Shown here: one piece after another, positions 35,269 through 45,057 of the stretch
Layout: every line of letters begins with the position of its first letter
Position numbering within the stretch: the stretch's first letter is position 1
Source: JABMMZ01 sp044373665
Lineage (GTDB): Bacteria > Bacteroidota > Bacteroidia > NS11-12g > UBA955
Reading direction: 5' to 3'
DNA: 58,635 nt
Assembly (NCBI GenBank): GCA_044373665.1
Contig: JBIPNH010000005.1
Span: 1-58,635 of the forward strand
The notes under the pieces: model-generated
Databases searched by the model: none
The model's input: the letters and a program-made list of their open reading frames with translations, nothing else
What the model was told of the DNA's origin: nothing
Translations under genes and position numbers: made by a program

Positions 35269-36567
35269 TTATTTGTTGTAATCATCTGTGCCACTGTCGT
35301 CTTTTATCCATTGTTTGAAACTGCCAATAAAGTCTAAAAACTTGCTTCCGCCTTTAATGGTTTTAGGGTTTGCAATTTTTGACTTATTCTCAGGTTTTAC
35401 ATTGTTTATATCCATGTCTTTAAACCCTTTTAATACCAAGCCAATACAAGTTGCATACATCGGACTTTTAACTTCTTCTACTAATCCTTTTCCTAGGTGT
35501 GGATCAGGTAAGCCAATTTTTACTTCACAACCCAAAACATAAGAAGCCAAATTACTCAAATCTTTTAATTGTGCACCACCGCCTGTTAAAACAACCCCTA
35601 AGTTAAGCTTGTTTTGATAGCCAGATAGTTTGATTTCCTCGTTAACCATTTCCAATATCTCTTTCATTCTTGCGTGGATAACATGAGCCAAGTTGCGTTC
35701 AACTATCTCTTTTGGTTTTCTATCGCCTATGCCCTTTACCGAAATTACAGTATTGGTTCTAGCGCCTTGTGGTGTAGCATGACCGTGTTTTACTTTAACC
35801 AATTCCGCTTGTTTTTCAATGATTTTGAAAGCGTCAACAATATCTGCTGTAATGATTTCACCACCATAAGGGATTACTGCAGTGTGTCTTATTTTGCCAT
35901 CGTGAAAAATAGCGATATCGGTAGTGCCACCACCAATGTCAATAATAGCAATTCCACTGTTTATTTCTTCTTCAGATAAAACAGCATGCGCAGATGCAAT
36001 AGGTTCAACAATAACGTCATTGGCTATTAATCCAGCGTTTTCAACACATTTTACTATGGTTTTAGCAGCACTTACTCTACCTGTTACAATGTGGTATTTG
36101 CATTCAAGTTTAGTTCCCTGCATTCCAATTGGTTCCTTGGTTGGAAAACGATCGTCTATGTTATATTCCTGTGGAAGGGCATGCAATATTTTTGAACCTG
36201 CATCCACCACAATTCTAAATTGTTCTTTATTCATGTCCTCCAATTCCTTGGCAGTTATTTCAGATTCTGAATTTTCTCTGATTTTTACTCCATTTTGTTG
36301 GAAACTTCTGATATGTTCTCCAGCTATACCAACGTGAACAGCATTAATCTGAACGTTGGAAATGTTTGAAGCTTTGGCAACCGCATGTCTTATTGCTTCT
36401 ACCGTTTTGGTGATATTGGTAACTTCGCCTCTCATAACTCCGCCCAATGAAGGATGTGAACCAACACCCAAAATGTTGATTTTACCAAATTCATTCATTT
36501 GACCTACTATTGCACACACTTTTGTTGTGCCAATATCTAAACCTACTATTAAATTATTTTCTGACAT
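35269..36567 (-). CDS. ftsA: Cell division actin-like protein FtsA
   Basis: 432 residues with the actin/Hsp70 ATPase motifs: phosphate 1 VGLDIGTTKVCAIVG (about 9-23), phosphate 2 AIIDIGGGTTDIAIF (about 203-217), adenosine LGVVLTGGGAQLKDL (about 325-340). The 1C domain is present (VQINAVHVGIAGEHI). FtsA tethers FtsZ to the membrane through a C-terminal amphipathic helix; here FLDFIGSFKQWIK near residues 410-423 is a good candidate. 8 bp upstream of ftsZ, 8 bp downstream of ftsQ. Confidence 0.97.
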   Translation of the reverse strand: MSENNLIVGLDIGTTKVCAIVGQMNEFGKINILGVGSHPSLGGVMRGEVTNITKTVEAIRHAVAKASNISNVQINAVHVGIAGEHIRSFQQNGVKIRENSESEITAKELEDMNKEQFRIVVDAGSKILHALPQEYNIDDRFPTKEPIGMQGTKLECKYHIVTGRVSAAKTIVKCVENAGLIANDVIVEPIASAHAVLSEEEINSGIAIIDIGGGTTDIAIFHDGKIRHTAVIPYGGEIITADIVDAFKIIEKQAELVKVKHGHATPQGARTNTVISVKGIGDRKPKEIVERNLAHVIHARMKEILEMVNEEIKLSGYQNKLNLGVVLTGGGAQLKDLSNLASYVLGCEVKIGLPDPHLGKGLVEEVKSPMYATCIGLVLKGFKDMDINNVKPENKSKIANPKTIKGGSKFLDFIGSFKQWIKDDSGTDDYNK

Positions 36568-36575
36568 GTTTTTCT

Positions 36576-37370
36576 TTAATTTCTTTTTTCTGCTACGATT
36601 TGACCTTTGTACTTTAAATTGATTCGATTGTATTTATCCCATCCAACTGTATTTAATCCTTTACTATATAGCGCTTTTAAGTTGTTGAATTTTTCGTCTA
36701 TAAATAATGCAGAACCAAATACAATACTATGATTTCCTACCTTAGGAATCAATATTATGTCCATAAAATTATCTACATACAATTGTTCAATTTGTGATTT
36801 CCAAAATGGATTAGCATTGCAGTAGTTCACAATTGATGTTATATCTTGTAGTATAGGACTGCTTGCAAAGTTAGAATCTGTAAGGCTTTCAGCTATATTT
36901 CCATTGGCAATAATAACCCTAGGGGTGAAGTCGGAACCAGCCGGAAATTTGTATCCATTTTTTGATACATAGTACGTTTGACCTGTGCTAGAATAAACTC
37001 TTAAAATGGCTTCTCTTTGCTTTATCTTAATAAATAATTGCCCCGATTGGTCTAGTAAGATGTCTGCATTTTCAATAAATGGATTTTTTTCTAGTTGTTT
37101 TTCCATCTCAGAAATATTTAATTCTTTGACATATAAACCGTTTGACAATGGATTGGTAAGTCGCTCGTTTATAATTGATGTGATTTTTGCACTGTCAATA
37201 AAATTAATTTCATCCGATTTTTTAATGTCAATTTTTATAGTTTTCAGCTTAAGTTCATTTTCATTTTTGTTTATGAATATAGCAAATATTATCAAACACA
37301 CACCCATGCCTATCCACACTCCTGCGTTCCAAATTTTATTGCTCTTTATGTATTCAATATACTTAAGCAT
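36576..37370 (-). CDS. ftsQ: Cell division protein FtsQ/DivIB
   Basis: 264 residues: short cytoplasmic start, one transmembrane helix (about 16-33), then a POTRA-like domain (IDIKKSDEINFIDSAKITSIINERL) and beta domain (QLFIKIKQREAILRVY). The family is poorly conserved, so the call relies on topology, POTRA start and position between murC and ftsA. It would recruit the FtsL/FtsI part of the divisome. It overlaps the end of murC by 8 bp. Confidence 0.9.
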   Translation of the reverse strand: MLKYIEYIKSNKIWNAGVWIGMGVCLIIFAIFINKNENELKLKTIKIDIKKSDEINFIDSAKITSIINERLTNPLSNGLYVKELNISEMEKQLEKNPFIENADILLDQSGQLFIKIKQREAILRVYSSTGQTYYVSKNGYKFPAGSDFTPRVIIANGNIAESLTDSNFASSPILQDITSIVNYCNANPFWKSQIEQLYVDNFMDIILIPKVGNHSIVFGSALFIDEKFNNLKALYSKGLNTVGWDKYNRINLKYKGQIVAEKRN

Positions 37371-38736
37371 TTTGGTATATTTCTGTGATTGGCTTTATTA
37401 ATTGATCTATATTTCCGGCACCCATAATTAATAACAACGGTACTTGTTTTTCCTTAAGTTGTTTTAAAATATTGTCATGTGAAATTAAGACCACTGGTTT
37501 TTTCATTTTCAAGGCTAAAAATTCGCTATTTATTCCCGGAATGGGTAGTTCTCTCGCCGGATAAATATCCATTAACCAACATTCGTCAAGCAAATCAAGG
37601 GATTCTGCAAATTCATCTGCAAAATCTCTGGTTCTTGAATATAAGTGTGGTTGAAATATGCCCACTGTCTTTTGATAAGGATACAATTCCTTAACTGATA
37701 ATATAAATGAACTAAGCTCTGTAGGATGGTGTGCATAATCATCTATAACAATATGGTTTTCTTGCTTTACAATGTACTCAAATCTTCTTTTTACACCCAA
37801 GAACTTTGCGCAGGATGAAACAATAGATTGTATTGGTAATCCCATTTGTAAACAAGCAGTAATGGCTGCTGTGGTGTTTTCTACATTGTGAAATCCCGGA
37901 ATACCATTACAAACATCAACAGTTGTTTCCTTATAACTATATTGGAAGTGAAATTGCCCTTCTTTAATGTTTATTTCACTAATGATGGCATCGCAATTTT
38001 CGTTTTTCCCATATTTAATATTCTCTTTGTCTTCTTTAATATCTGCTTTTTCGCAAATAATTTTCTTTCCATCTGCTTTTGTGTTTTTCAAAAACTCATG
38101 AAAAGTTTCAATGACATCGGCATGCTGACCATAAATATCCAAATGGTCGGCATCGGTTGAGGTTACTATGGCAATATTAGGTTTTAAATGGAGAAAACTG
38201 CGGTCGTATTCGTCGGCCTCCACAACAATAATATCTTCTTTTAATAGTTTAATGCCGTCCGTTTTGTGGATGTAATTTGAATTTAAATTGGTGCTTATGC
38301 CTCCAAGGAATGCAGTGAAGTTGATATTGTTGTCGTTTAAAATATGTGCAATTAAACAACTGGTTGTGGTTTTTCCATGGGTGCCAGCTATGGCAATTGT
38401 ATATTGATTTTCGGAAATCAATCCCAGTATTTCGGCTCTTTTATAAAGCTTAATTCCAAGCGATATTAAATGTACTTTTTCCTTGTGTTCATTAGGGATT
38501 GCTGGTGTATATATAACTAAGCCTTTGTTTTGTAATATCTCTTCAGGTATTGCTTTAATGTCTTCGTTATAATGGATTTCAAATCCTTCTTTTTCTAGTT
38601 GTATTGTAAAGTCATTTCTGGTTTTATCGTATCCGCTTACCTGTATACCTATTGAATTAAAATACCTTGCAATAGCACTCATGCCTATGCCACCAATACC
38701 AATAAAGTAGGCTGTTTTTATGTCAGTTAGTCTCAT
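37363..38736 (-). CDS. murC: UDP-N-acetylmuramate--L-alanine ligase
   Basis: 457 residues, normal for MurC. N-terminal Rossmann motif FIGIGGIGMSAIARYF (about 12-27), ATP site GTHGKTTTSCLIAHIL (about 118-133), central NIAIVTSTDADHLDIYG, and DDYAHHPTELSS in the third domain, which is diagnostic for MurC. It adds the first alanine to UDP-MurNAc in peptidoglycan synthesis. It overlaps murG by 4 bp (ATGA), indicating translational coupling. Confidence 0.97.
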   Translation of the reverse strand: MRLTDIKTAYFIGIGGIGMSAIARYFNSIGIQVSGYDKTRNDFTIQLEKEGFEIHYNEDIKAIPEEILQNKGLVIYTPAIPNEHKEKVHLISLGIKLYKRAEILGLISENQYTIAIAGTHGKTTTSCLIAHILNDNNINFTAFLGGISTNLNSNYIHKTDGIKLLKEDIIVVEADEYDRSFLHLKPNIAIVTSTDADHLDIYGQHADVIETFHEFLKNTKADGKKIICEKADIKEDKENIKYGKNENCDAIISEINIKEGQFHFQYSYKETTVDVCNGIPGFHNVENTTAAITACLQMGLPIQSIVSSCAKFLGVKRRFEYIVKQENHIVIDDYAHHPTELSSFILSVKELYPYQKTVGIFQPHLYSRTRDFADEFAESLDLLDECWLMDIYPARELPIPGINSEFLALKMKKPVVLISHDNILKQLKEKQVPLLLIMGAGNIDQLIKPITEIYQNA

Positions 38737-39821
38737 AGGATGATTTGTTCTATAACGTTTACTATTCTTACACTAGCATCTGGTTTTGCCATTTCCTTGA
38801 TGTTGTTTGATAAGGATTTTTGAAGATCTTTGTTGTTGTTTAATTCGGTAATTACCGAATTTATTTTATTTATAGCTTCACTGTCTTTAACTAAAATGGC
38901 AGCTTCATTATTACTTAACGAAAGTGCATTTTTGGTTTGGTGGTCGTCGGTTACATTGGGTGAAGGAATTAAAATAACTGGTTTTCCTACTATTTGTAAT
39001 TCGCTGATTGATAAAGCGCCAGCTCTAGAGATAATGATATCTGCTGCGGCATAAGCTTCGGTCATGTTTTGAATAAATGGACTTATTTTAAGATCTTTAT
39101 TTTCAGGAATTTCATTTTTATAATTTTTCCCAGTTTGCCAGTAAATTGAAATGGATTGGTTTAAAATACTTGTATAGTTTTTAGTAAGGGCATTGTTGAT
39201 AGTTCGAGCACCCAAGCTGCCACCAATAACCAATAAAAGAGGTTTGTTTTTGTCAAATCCAAGCTTTTCTTTCATTTTTGATTGTGAGTATTGTGACACA
39301 GTTAATATGTCTTGCCTTACTGGATTTCCTGTAAAGACAATTTTGTCATTGTCGAAAAATTGAAACATATCTTCGTAAGCAACGCAACACTTGGTGCTTT
39401 TTTGACTCAGTATTCTGTTGGTTAGTCCTGGATATGAATTTTGTTCTTGAATGACGGTTGGAATTTTCATCAAATTGGCAACATATAATACCGCAGCACT
39501 TGCATAGCCTCCAACACCAATTACGCAATCTGGTTTGTGTTTTTTTAGTATTCGAAATGAAAGATAAAGACTTGCTACTAATTTAAAAGGGACTAATAAG
39601 TTTTTTAAAGTGAGTTTTCTTTGAATACCTGCAATAGGAAGTCCTATAATAGGATATCCTGCTTGAGGTACTTTTTCCATTTCCATTTTGTTTTGCGCAC
39701 CTACAAATTGGATAGCGGCATTGGGATAACGGTTTTTTATCTCATTTGCTATTGCAATAGCCGGAAAAATATGACCTCCGGTGCCACCACCCGATATAAT
39801 AACTGATTTAATTTCCTTCAT
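38733..39821 (-). CDS. murG: UDP-GlcNAc--lipid I GlcNAc transferase MurG
   Basis: 362 residues from the ATG at 39821. An upstream in-frame ATG (39863) adds 14 poorly conserved residues inside ftsW and is less likely. MurG motifs: SGGGTGGHIFPAIAIANE (N-terminal glycine loop), CVIGVGGYASAAVLY, VIGGSLGARTINNAL and the UDP-GlcNAc site ISRAGALSISELQIVGKP. It makes lipid II at the inner membrane. The start overlaps the end of ftsW by 14 bp. Confidence 0.96.
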   Translation of the reverse strand: MKEIKSVIISGGGTGGHIFPAIAIANEIKNRYPNAAIQFVGAQNKMEMEKVPQAGYPIIGLPIAGIQRKLTLKNLLVPFKLVASLYLSFRILKKHKPDCVIGVGGYASAAVLYVANLMKIPTVIQEQNSYPGLTNRILSQKSTKCCVAYEDMFQFFDNDKIVFTGNPVRQDILTVSQYSQSKMKEKLGFDKNKPLLLVIGGSLGARTINNALTKNYTSILNQSISIYWQTGKNYKNEIPENKDLKISPFIQNMTEAYAAADIIISRAGALSISELQIVGKPVILIPSPNVTDDHQTKNALSLSNNEAAILVKDSEAINKINSVITELNNNKDLQKSLSNNIKEMAKPDASVRIVNVIEQIIL

Positions 39822-40977
39822 TGTTTGCAATATTAGTTTCAGTTTGATTGTTTTGTTCTTCAACAGTTCTACTCACACTCAGGAGCACTCCAAATGCAGC
39901 ACTTGTAAAAATGATACTTGTTCCTCCCATGCTTACTAATGGGAGCGTAAGTCCTGTTACAGGAAATAAACTACTCGCTACAGCCATATGGATAAACGCT
40001 TGAAGTGATAAGCTAAATGCCAATCCAACTGCTAGTAGCGCCCCAAATGCTTTTGGACTTTTTATAACTATTCTAATGGATCGATAGAGTATTAATAAAT
40101 ACAGTCCCATCACAGTTACTCCTCCAAATAGTAATCCGAATTCTTCAATTATTACGGCAAATATAAAGTCAGAATAGGGGTGAGGGAGGTAGGCGCTTTG
40201 CTCTCCTTTGCCTGGTCCTTTGCCAAATAAACCACCTGAAGTAATGGCTATTTTAGCTTGGACAGTTTGGAAACTCTCAGTAGAGTCTCCACCACTGAAA
40301 TTCTGAATCCTCGCTTTCCATGTGGCAAATCTTCCGGGAAGCAAATCGTCGGGTGCGTTTTTTAAAGTTAAATAACCCATTGTTAAAAAGCTAGCAGATG
40401 CCAATGTTAAAATAAGTAAAAATTTTAGTTTGGTATTGCCTATAAATAACAATAAACACGAGGTGAAAAATAAAACAAGTGAGGTGCTTAAATTCTCAGG
40501 TAAAATTAATGCACATATAACAATTATCCATGCCAGTATTTTCAAAAAGCCCTTCCAGGAGTTCAATTCTTCCTGATTTTTTGACAAATATCTTGCAATG
40601 AACATTATGAGTGCAAACTTGGCGTAGTCGCTTGCCTGAAATGTGATTCCTAAAATTGTTATTGTTCTTTTGGCGTCATTTATGTCGTGTCCAAAAATTA
40701 AAGTAGCTAACAATAAAGGAATAGCCAGAAAAATGGCAATTTGCGATAATCTCGAAAAATACACATAGTCCAATAAATGGAAAAAGTACATCAAGAAGTA
40801 GCCGCCAAATAGAAATAAAATATGCCTAAAAAGAAAGTATTCAGTATTGCCTCCAAATTTTTTGAAAGCCAAAGAACCCGTTGCACTGTATACCTCTATT
40901 AAGCCTATACTAGTTAGGCAAAATATAGCTATCCAAATGTATGGGTCGCCTTTGAATTTTAACTTTCCAATTTGCAT
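39808..40977 (-). CDS. ftsW: Septal peptidoglycan polymerase FtsW (SEDS family)
   Basis: 389 residues with about ten transmembrane helices. SEDS signatures: FGHDINDAKRTITILGITFQ (the conserved acidic/Arg loop, with A-K-R-T in place of the usual A-x-R-W), LPHPYSDFIFAVIIEEFG (about 265-282) and LTLPLVSMGGTSIIF near the end. The position between murD and murG, in a division cluster with its partner ftsI, supports FtsW over RodA. It polymerises lipid II at the septum. No unusual truncation. Confidence 0.94.
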   Translation of the reverse strand: MQIGKLKFKGDPYIWIAIFCLTSIGLIEVYSATGSLAFKKFGGNTEYFLFRHILFLFGGYFLMYFFHLLDYVYFSRLSQIAIFLAIPLLLATLIFGHDINDAKRTITILGITFQASDYAKFALIMFIARYLSKNQEELNSWKGFLKILAWIIVICALILPENLSTSLVLFFTSCLLLFIGNTKLKFLLILTLASASFLTMGYLTLKNAPDDLLPGRFATWKARIQNFSGGDSTESFQTVQAKIAITSGGLFGKGPGKGEQSAYLPHPYSDFIFAVIIEEFGLLFGGVTVMGLYLLILYRSIRIVIKSPKAFGALLAVGLAFSLSLQAFIHMAVASSLFPVTGLTLPLVSMGGTSIIFTSAAFGVLLSVSRTVEEQNNQTETNIANNEGN

Positions 40978-40986
40978 ATTTAATTC

Positions 40987-42333
40987 TTACAAATTTCTTA
41001 CAGCTTGTTTGAATTGATTGCCTCTGTCTTCGTAATTAGCAAATAAATCAAAACTTGCACATGCCGGTGAAAGCAAAACAGCATCACCTTTTTTTGCAAA
41101 TGTTTTAGCTACTAATGCAGCTTCTTCAGCGCTTGATGTATTTATCATTAAGTCAACATGTTTACCAAATGCAGAATGGATTTTACTGTTGTCTAAGCCT
41201 AAGCAAATAATCATTTTAACTTTGTCTTTAACCAAAGGGACAATACTTTCATAGTCATTGCCTTTGTCAACACCACCAGCTATCCAAATAACAGGTTTGT
41301 CCATGCTTTCAAGTGCATACCAAGCTGAATTCACATTCGTTGCTTTACTGTCATTGATGTATTCCACGCCAGCAATATTAGCGATATGTTCCAATCTGTG
41401 TTCTACATTTTGAAAGTCAAGCAAACTTTCGCGGATGGTTTCTTTGTTGATGTTTAAAACATTAGCGGCAATTGCTGCTGCCATGTTGTTGTAAGTGTTG
41501 TGGATGCCTTTAATGGCGAAATCGTTGATAAACATATTGAATTGATTTGAAGGGTTTTTAGGGTTAAGGAAATAAGCTGTTTTGTCTTTTACATAAGCGC
41601 CATTTTCGAGCACTTTTTCGTATGAAAATGATATTTTATTAGCTTCTATTTTGTGGTTTTTTAGGTGTTCTGTTACCACTTTGTCATCCTCACAATAAAT
41701 AAAAGTGTCGTTCTCATCTTGATTCATACAGATTCTAAATTTAGAAGCTACATAATTCTCAAATTGATAATTGTAACGGTCGAGGTGGTCGGGAGTAATA
41801 TTCGTTAAAATCGAAATATTAGGTTTAAAATGATAAGTATTGTCTAGTTGGAAACTGCTAATTTCCAAAACATAGTAATCGAAGTTAGAAAGCGCCACTT
41901 GACGGGCATAGCTTTTGCCAATATTCCCACCTAAGCCAACATTAAAGCCTGCCTTTTGTAATAAATGGTAACATAGCAAAGTTGTAGTTGTCTTGCCATT
42001 TGTTCCTGTAATAGCGATGTGTTTGGCTTGGGTATATTGATAAGCAAATTCAATTTCAGAGATAATTGGAATTTGTTTTGTTATTGCTTTTTGAATAATC
42101 TCTACTTTGTCTGGAATACCAGGACTTTTGATGATGATATCTGCATTCAATATTAGTGCTTCGGTGTGTTGGTTTTCTTCAAAATCAACAGACAATGAGA
42201 TGAGCTCATTTTTATAAGTTTCACCAATTGTTGATTTGTCGCTAACAAACACATCAAATTGATGTTTTTTTGCTAGAACGGCACAACCTGTTCCACTTTC
42301 ACCAGCACCTAATATGACTATTCTTTTTGACAA
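40987..42333 (-). CDS. murD: UDP-N-acetylmuramoyl-L-alanine--D-glutamate ligase
   Basis: 448 residues. N-terminal IVILGAGESGTGCAVLAKK, ATP site ITGTNGKTTTTLLCYHLL (about 112-129), NITPDHLDRY, and the C-terminal substrate region SKATNVNSAWYALESM and WIAGGVDKGNDYE, all typical of MurD. The only start that keeps the Rossmann strand is a TTG at 42333, since no ATG lies between it and the mraY end 5 bp away. It adds D-glutamate to UDP-MurNAc-L-Ala. Confidence 0.96.
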   Translation of the reverse strand: MSKRIVILGAGESGTGCAVLAKKHQFDVFVSDKSTIGETYKNELISLSVDFEENQHTEALILNADIIIKSPGIPDKVEIIQKAITKQIPIISEIEFAYQYTQAKHIAITGTNGKTTTTLLCYHLLQKAGFNVGLGGNIGKSYARQVALSNFDYYVLEISSFQLDNTYHFKPNISILTNITPDHLDRYNYQFENYVASKFRICMNQDENDTFIYCEDDKVVTEHLKNHKIEANKISFSYEKVLENGAYVKDKTAYFLNPKNPSNQFNMFINDFAIKGIHNTYNNMAAAIAANVLNINKETIRESLLDFQNVEHRLEHIANIAGVEYINDSKATNVNSAWYALESMDKPVIWIAGGVDKGNDYESIVPLVKDKVKMIICLGLDNSKIHSAFGKHVDLMINTSSAEEAALVAKTFAKKGDAVLLSPACASFDLFANYEDRGNQFKQAVRNL

Positions 42334-42337
42334 TGTA

Positions 42338-43591
42338 TTATCTTAGTTTTAAAGTAATAATGGATAAAATAGCAAGGATAATTCCGATGATTAAAAAACG
42401 AGTCACGATTTTAGCTTCATGAAATCCCTTTTTTTGGTAATGGTGATGAATAGGTGACATCAAGAAAATTCTTCTCCCTTCACCGTACTTTTTCTTAGTG
42501 TATTTAAAATAGCCCACTTGAAGAACTACGCTTAAATTCTCGATTAAGAAAATACCACACAGTATTGGGATTAATAATTCTTTTCTAATGATAATAGCTA
42601 ATGCAGCAATTACTCCTCCAAGCATTAAGCTACCGGTGTCGCCCATAAAAACTTGAGCCGGATAACTGTTGTACCACAAAAATCCGATACACGCTCCAAC
42701 GTAGGCGCCTGCAAATACAAAAAGCTCACCCAAATAAGGGATGTACATTATGTTTAAATAGTCCGCAAACAAAATATTGCCAGACAAAAAGGCGAATAAT
42801 CCCAATGTAGTTCCAATAATAGCAGAGGTGCCTGCAGCTAAACCATCAATACCATCCGTAATATTTGCACCATTGGAAACGGCAGTAATTATAAAAATAA
42901 CAATTAAGGTATAGATAATCCATCCATACTTGCTATCCATTCCCAAAAAATTGCTTATTTTCTGGTAGTCAAATTCGGAATGTTTAAAGAATGGAATGGT
43001 GGTTTTAAGTGTTTTTTCGTTTTTTATAAAGTAGCTAGTGCCGTTTATTACAGTTTTGTTTAAACCAATTGTATCTATCTTGTATTGAATGGCTTCTTGC
43101 TTAGTGTAGTGATTGGTTATAACCACAGCTTTATTGAAGTAAAGGGTTAAGCCCACCACTAATCCAACTATAATTTGACCTAGTATTTTAAATCGACCCG
43201 ACAAACCTTCCTTGTCTTTTTTAAAGACTTTGATATAGTCGTCAATAAAGCCAATTAAGCCAGTTAATACAGTAACAATAATCATTAAAATTACATAAAC
43301 ATTGTTGAGTCTAGCTAGCAATAATGTAGGAATTAGAATGGCTGCTAACATTATAAGTCCACCCATTGTAGGGGTTCCTTTTTTTGCATTTTCACCTTCA
43401 AGACCTAAGTTTCTGATGGTTTCTGAAACTTGCATTTTTTGGAGCAATTGAATTAGTCTTTTGCCAAAAACAGCTGAAATGGTCAAAGATAAAATAACAG
43501 CTAAACCCATTCTAAAGGTCTGGTATTTCCAAACGCCTAATCCTATAAAATCGTAGTGGGTGTCGAGGTATGTAAAAAAATGATACAGCAT
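42338..43591 (-). CDS. mraY: Phospho-MurNAc-pentapeptide translocase MraY
   Basis: 417 residues, about 55 longer than the E. coli enzyme. Conserved cytoplasmic motifs: KKGTPTMGG, GFIDDYIKVFKKDKEGL (catalytic DD), NITDGIDGLAAG, MGDTGSLMLGG and SPIHHHYQKKG. The extra length is mostly a periplasmic insertion (about 153-200) between helices four and five, with charged and aromatic residues. I recall a similar insertion in other Bacteroidota MraY proteins but cannot check it. It makes lipid I. It overlaps the murE stop by one base. Confidence 0.96.
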   Translation of the reverse strand: MLYHFFTYLDTHYDFIGLGVWKYQTFRMGLAVILSLTISAVFGKRLIQLLQKMQVSETIRNLGLEGENAKKGTPTMGGLIMLAAILIPTLLLARLNNVYVILMIIVTVLTGLIGFIDDYIKVFKKDKEGLSGRFKILGQIIVGLVVGLTLYFNKAVVITNHYTKQEAIQYKIDTIGLNKTVINGTSYFIKNEKTLKTTIPFFKHSEFDYQKISNFLGMDSKYGWIIYTLIVIFIITAVSNGANITDGIDGLAAGTSAIIGTTLGLFAFLSGNILFADYLNIMYIPYLGELFVFAGAYVGACIGFLWYNSYPAQVFMGDTGSLMLGGVIAALAIIIRKELLIPILCGIFLIENLSVVLQVGYFKYTKKKYGEGRRIFLMSPIHHHYQKKGFHEAKIVTRFLIIGIILAILSIITLKLR

Positions 43592-45057
43592 TATTGTATT
43601 TCTTTAAATAATTCTTGAATAATAATTCGGTCGTCAAATGGGTGTTTTACGCCATTTATTTCCTGATAGGTTTCGTGTCCTTTCCCAGCTACAAGGATTA
43701 AATCGCCTTTCTTGCAAAGCATCAATCCTGCCCTAATGGCTTCTTTTCGGTCACTGATTTTAAGTATTTTTTTGTAATCACTTGCATGGATTCCAAGCAT
43801 CATTTCTTCAATAATTTGCTGTGGATCTTCTGTTCTAGGATTGTCGCTGGTTAATATTACTTTATTGCTTTTTTGTGCAGCAATTCTTCCCATTTCTGGT
43901 CTTTTTTCTTTGTCTCTGTTGCCGCCACATCCTAGTATGCTAATAAGTTGTTCGTTTTGTGAACGTATGTTGTTAATAGTATCTAAAACATTTTCTAAGG
44001 CATCGGGCGTGTGTGCATAATCAACAATAGCAACCACACCTTCGCTGCTTTTGTATATTTCAAATCTTCCATTAACACGGTTTTGTTTGGAAAGGTGTTG
44101 TATAATAACTTCTCTTTCTTCTCCTAACAAAAATGCAACAGAGTAAGCAGCCAATAAATTGTAAGCATTAAACTTACCTACTAGGTTATACCAAGCTTCT
44201 ATTTGGTCAATTTTTAATAATAACCCATCAAAGTCTGATTCAATAATTTTGCAATTAAAATCAGCCATCGTTTTTAAGGCATAACTGTATTTAACGGCTT
44301 TTGTGTTTTGAAGCATTATACTGCCATTTTTATCGTCCTTGTTCGTCAAAGCAAAAGCATCGTTAGGCAGCATGTCAAAAAATCCTTTTTTGGCTTGGAT
44401 GTAGTTGGCAAATGTTTTATGGTAATCCAAATGATCGTGTGTGATATTTGTAAATACGCCGCCATCGAATAATAATCCGTTAATTCTTCCTTGAACAATG
44501 GCATGTGAACTTACTTCCATAAAGCAATATTCACAACCTGCCTCAACCATTTGCGACATTAAAAAGTTAAGTTTGATTGGGTCAGGCGTGGTGTGTGTGC
44601 TGTTGTATTTTTGAGTGCCAATAATATATTCAACGGTGCTGATTAATCCACATTGGTAACCCAATGAAGTAAATAAATGATAAAGGATACTTGTGCATGT
44701 GGTTTTGCCGTTTGTGCCAGTAACCCCAACTAATTTAAAGTGTTGAGAAGGGTTTTCGTAATAGGCAGAAGCAAGGAATCCACAGCTTTGTTGAACGTCA
44801 TCAACCAAAAGATATGTAACTTCTGGATTTAATTCTTTTGGTAAAGTGCTACAAACAATAACAGAAGCGCCCATTTCAATAACACTAGGAATGTATTGGT
44901 GCGCATCAGTACTTGTTCCTTTTACTGCAAAAAATAAAGCATCTTTTTTAACTTCACGTGAGTCGAGTGTTAAAAAACTAATCTCTTTTTCCAAAGAGCC
45001 GAAAACCTCAATTGGATTTTTATAGTTTTTGATGATATCTTTTACTTTAATTATCAT
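43591..45057 (-). CDS. murE: UDP-MurNAc-tripeptide synthetase (meso-diaminopimelate-adding type)
   Basis: 488 residues. ATP motif GVTGTNGKTTCTSILYHLF (about 107-125), TTPDPIKLNFLMSQM and MEVSSHAIVQGRI are typical of MurE. The specificity motif DNPRTEDP (about 405) is the form found in meso-diaminopimelate-adding enzymes, so the peptidoglycan should be of the A1-gamma type. It lies between ftsI and mraY, overlapping ftsI by 4 bp and sharing one base with mraY, a sign of a coupled operon. Confidence 0.97.
   Translation of the reverse strand: MIIKVKDIIKNYKNPIEVFGSLEKEISFLTLDSREVKKDALFFAVKGTSTDAHQYIPSVIEMGASVIVCSTLPKELNPEVTYLLVDDVQQSCGFLASAYYENPSQHFKLVGVTGTNGKTTCTSILYHLFTSLGYQCGLISTVEYIIGTQKYNSTHTTPDPIKLNFLMSQMVEAGCEYCFMEVSSHAIVQGRINGLLFDGGVFTNITHDHLDYHKTFANYIQAKKGFFDMLPNDAFALTNKDDKNGSIMLQNTKAVKYSYALKTMADFNCKIIESDFDGLLLKIDQIEAWYNLVGKFNAYNLLAAYSVAFLLGEEREVIIQHLSKQNRVNGRFEIYKSSEGVVAIVDYAHTPDALENVLDTINNIRSQNEQLISILGCGGNRDKEKRPEMGRIAAQKSNKVILTSDNPRTEDPQQIIEEMMLGIHASDYKKILKISDRKEAIRAGLMLCKKGDLILVAGKGHETYQEINGVKHPFDDRIIIQELFKEIQ

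Noticed and set aside
35924..36337. 137-codon frame on the plus strand inside ftsA
   Set aside because: Antisense shadow of a conserved gene; no independent coding evidence.
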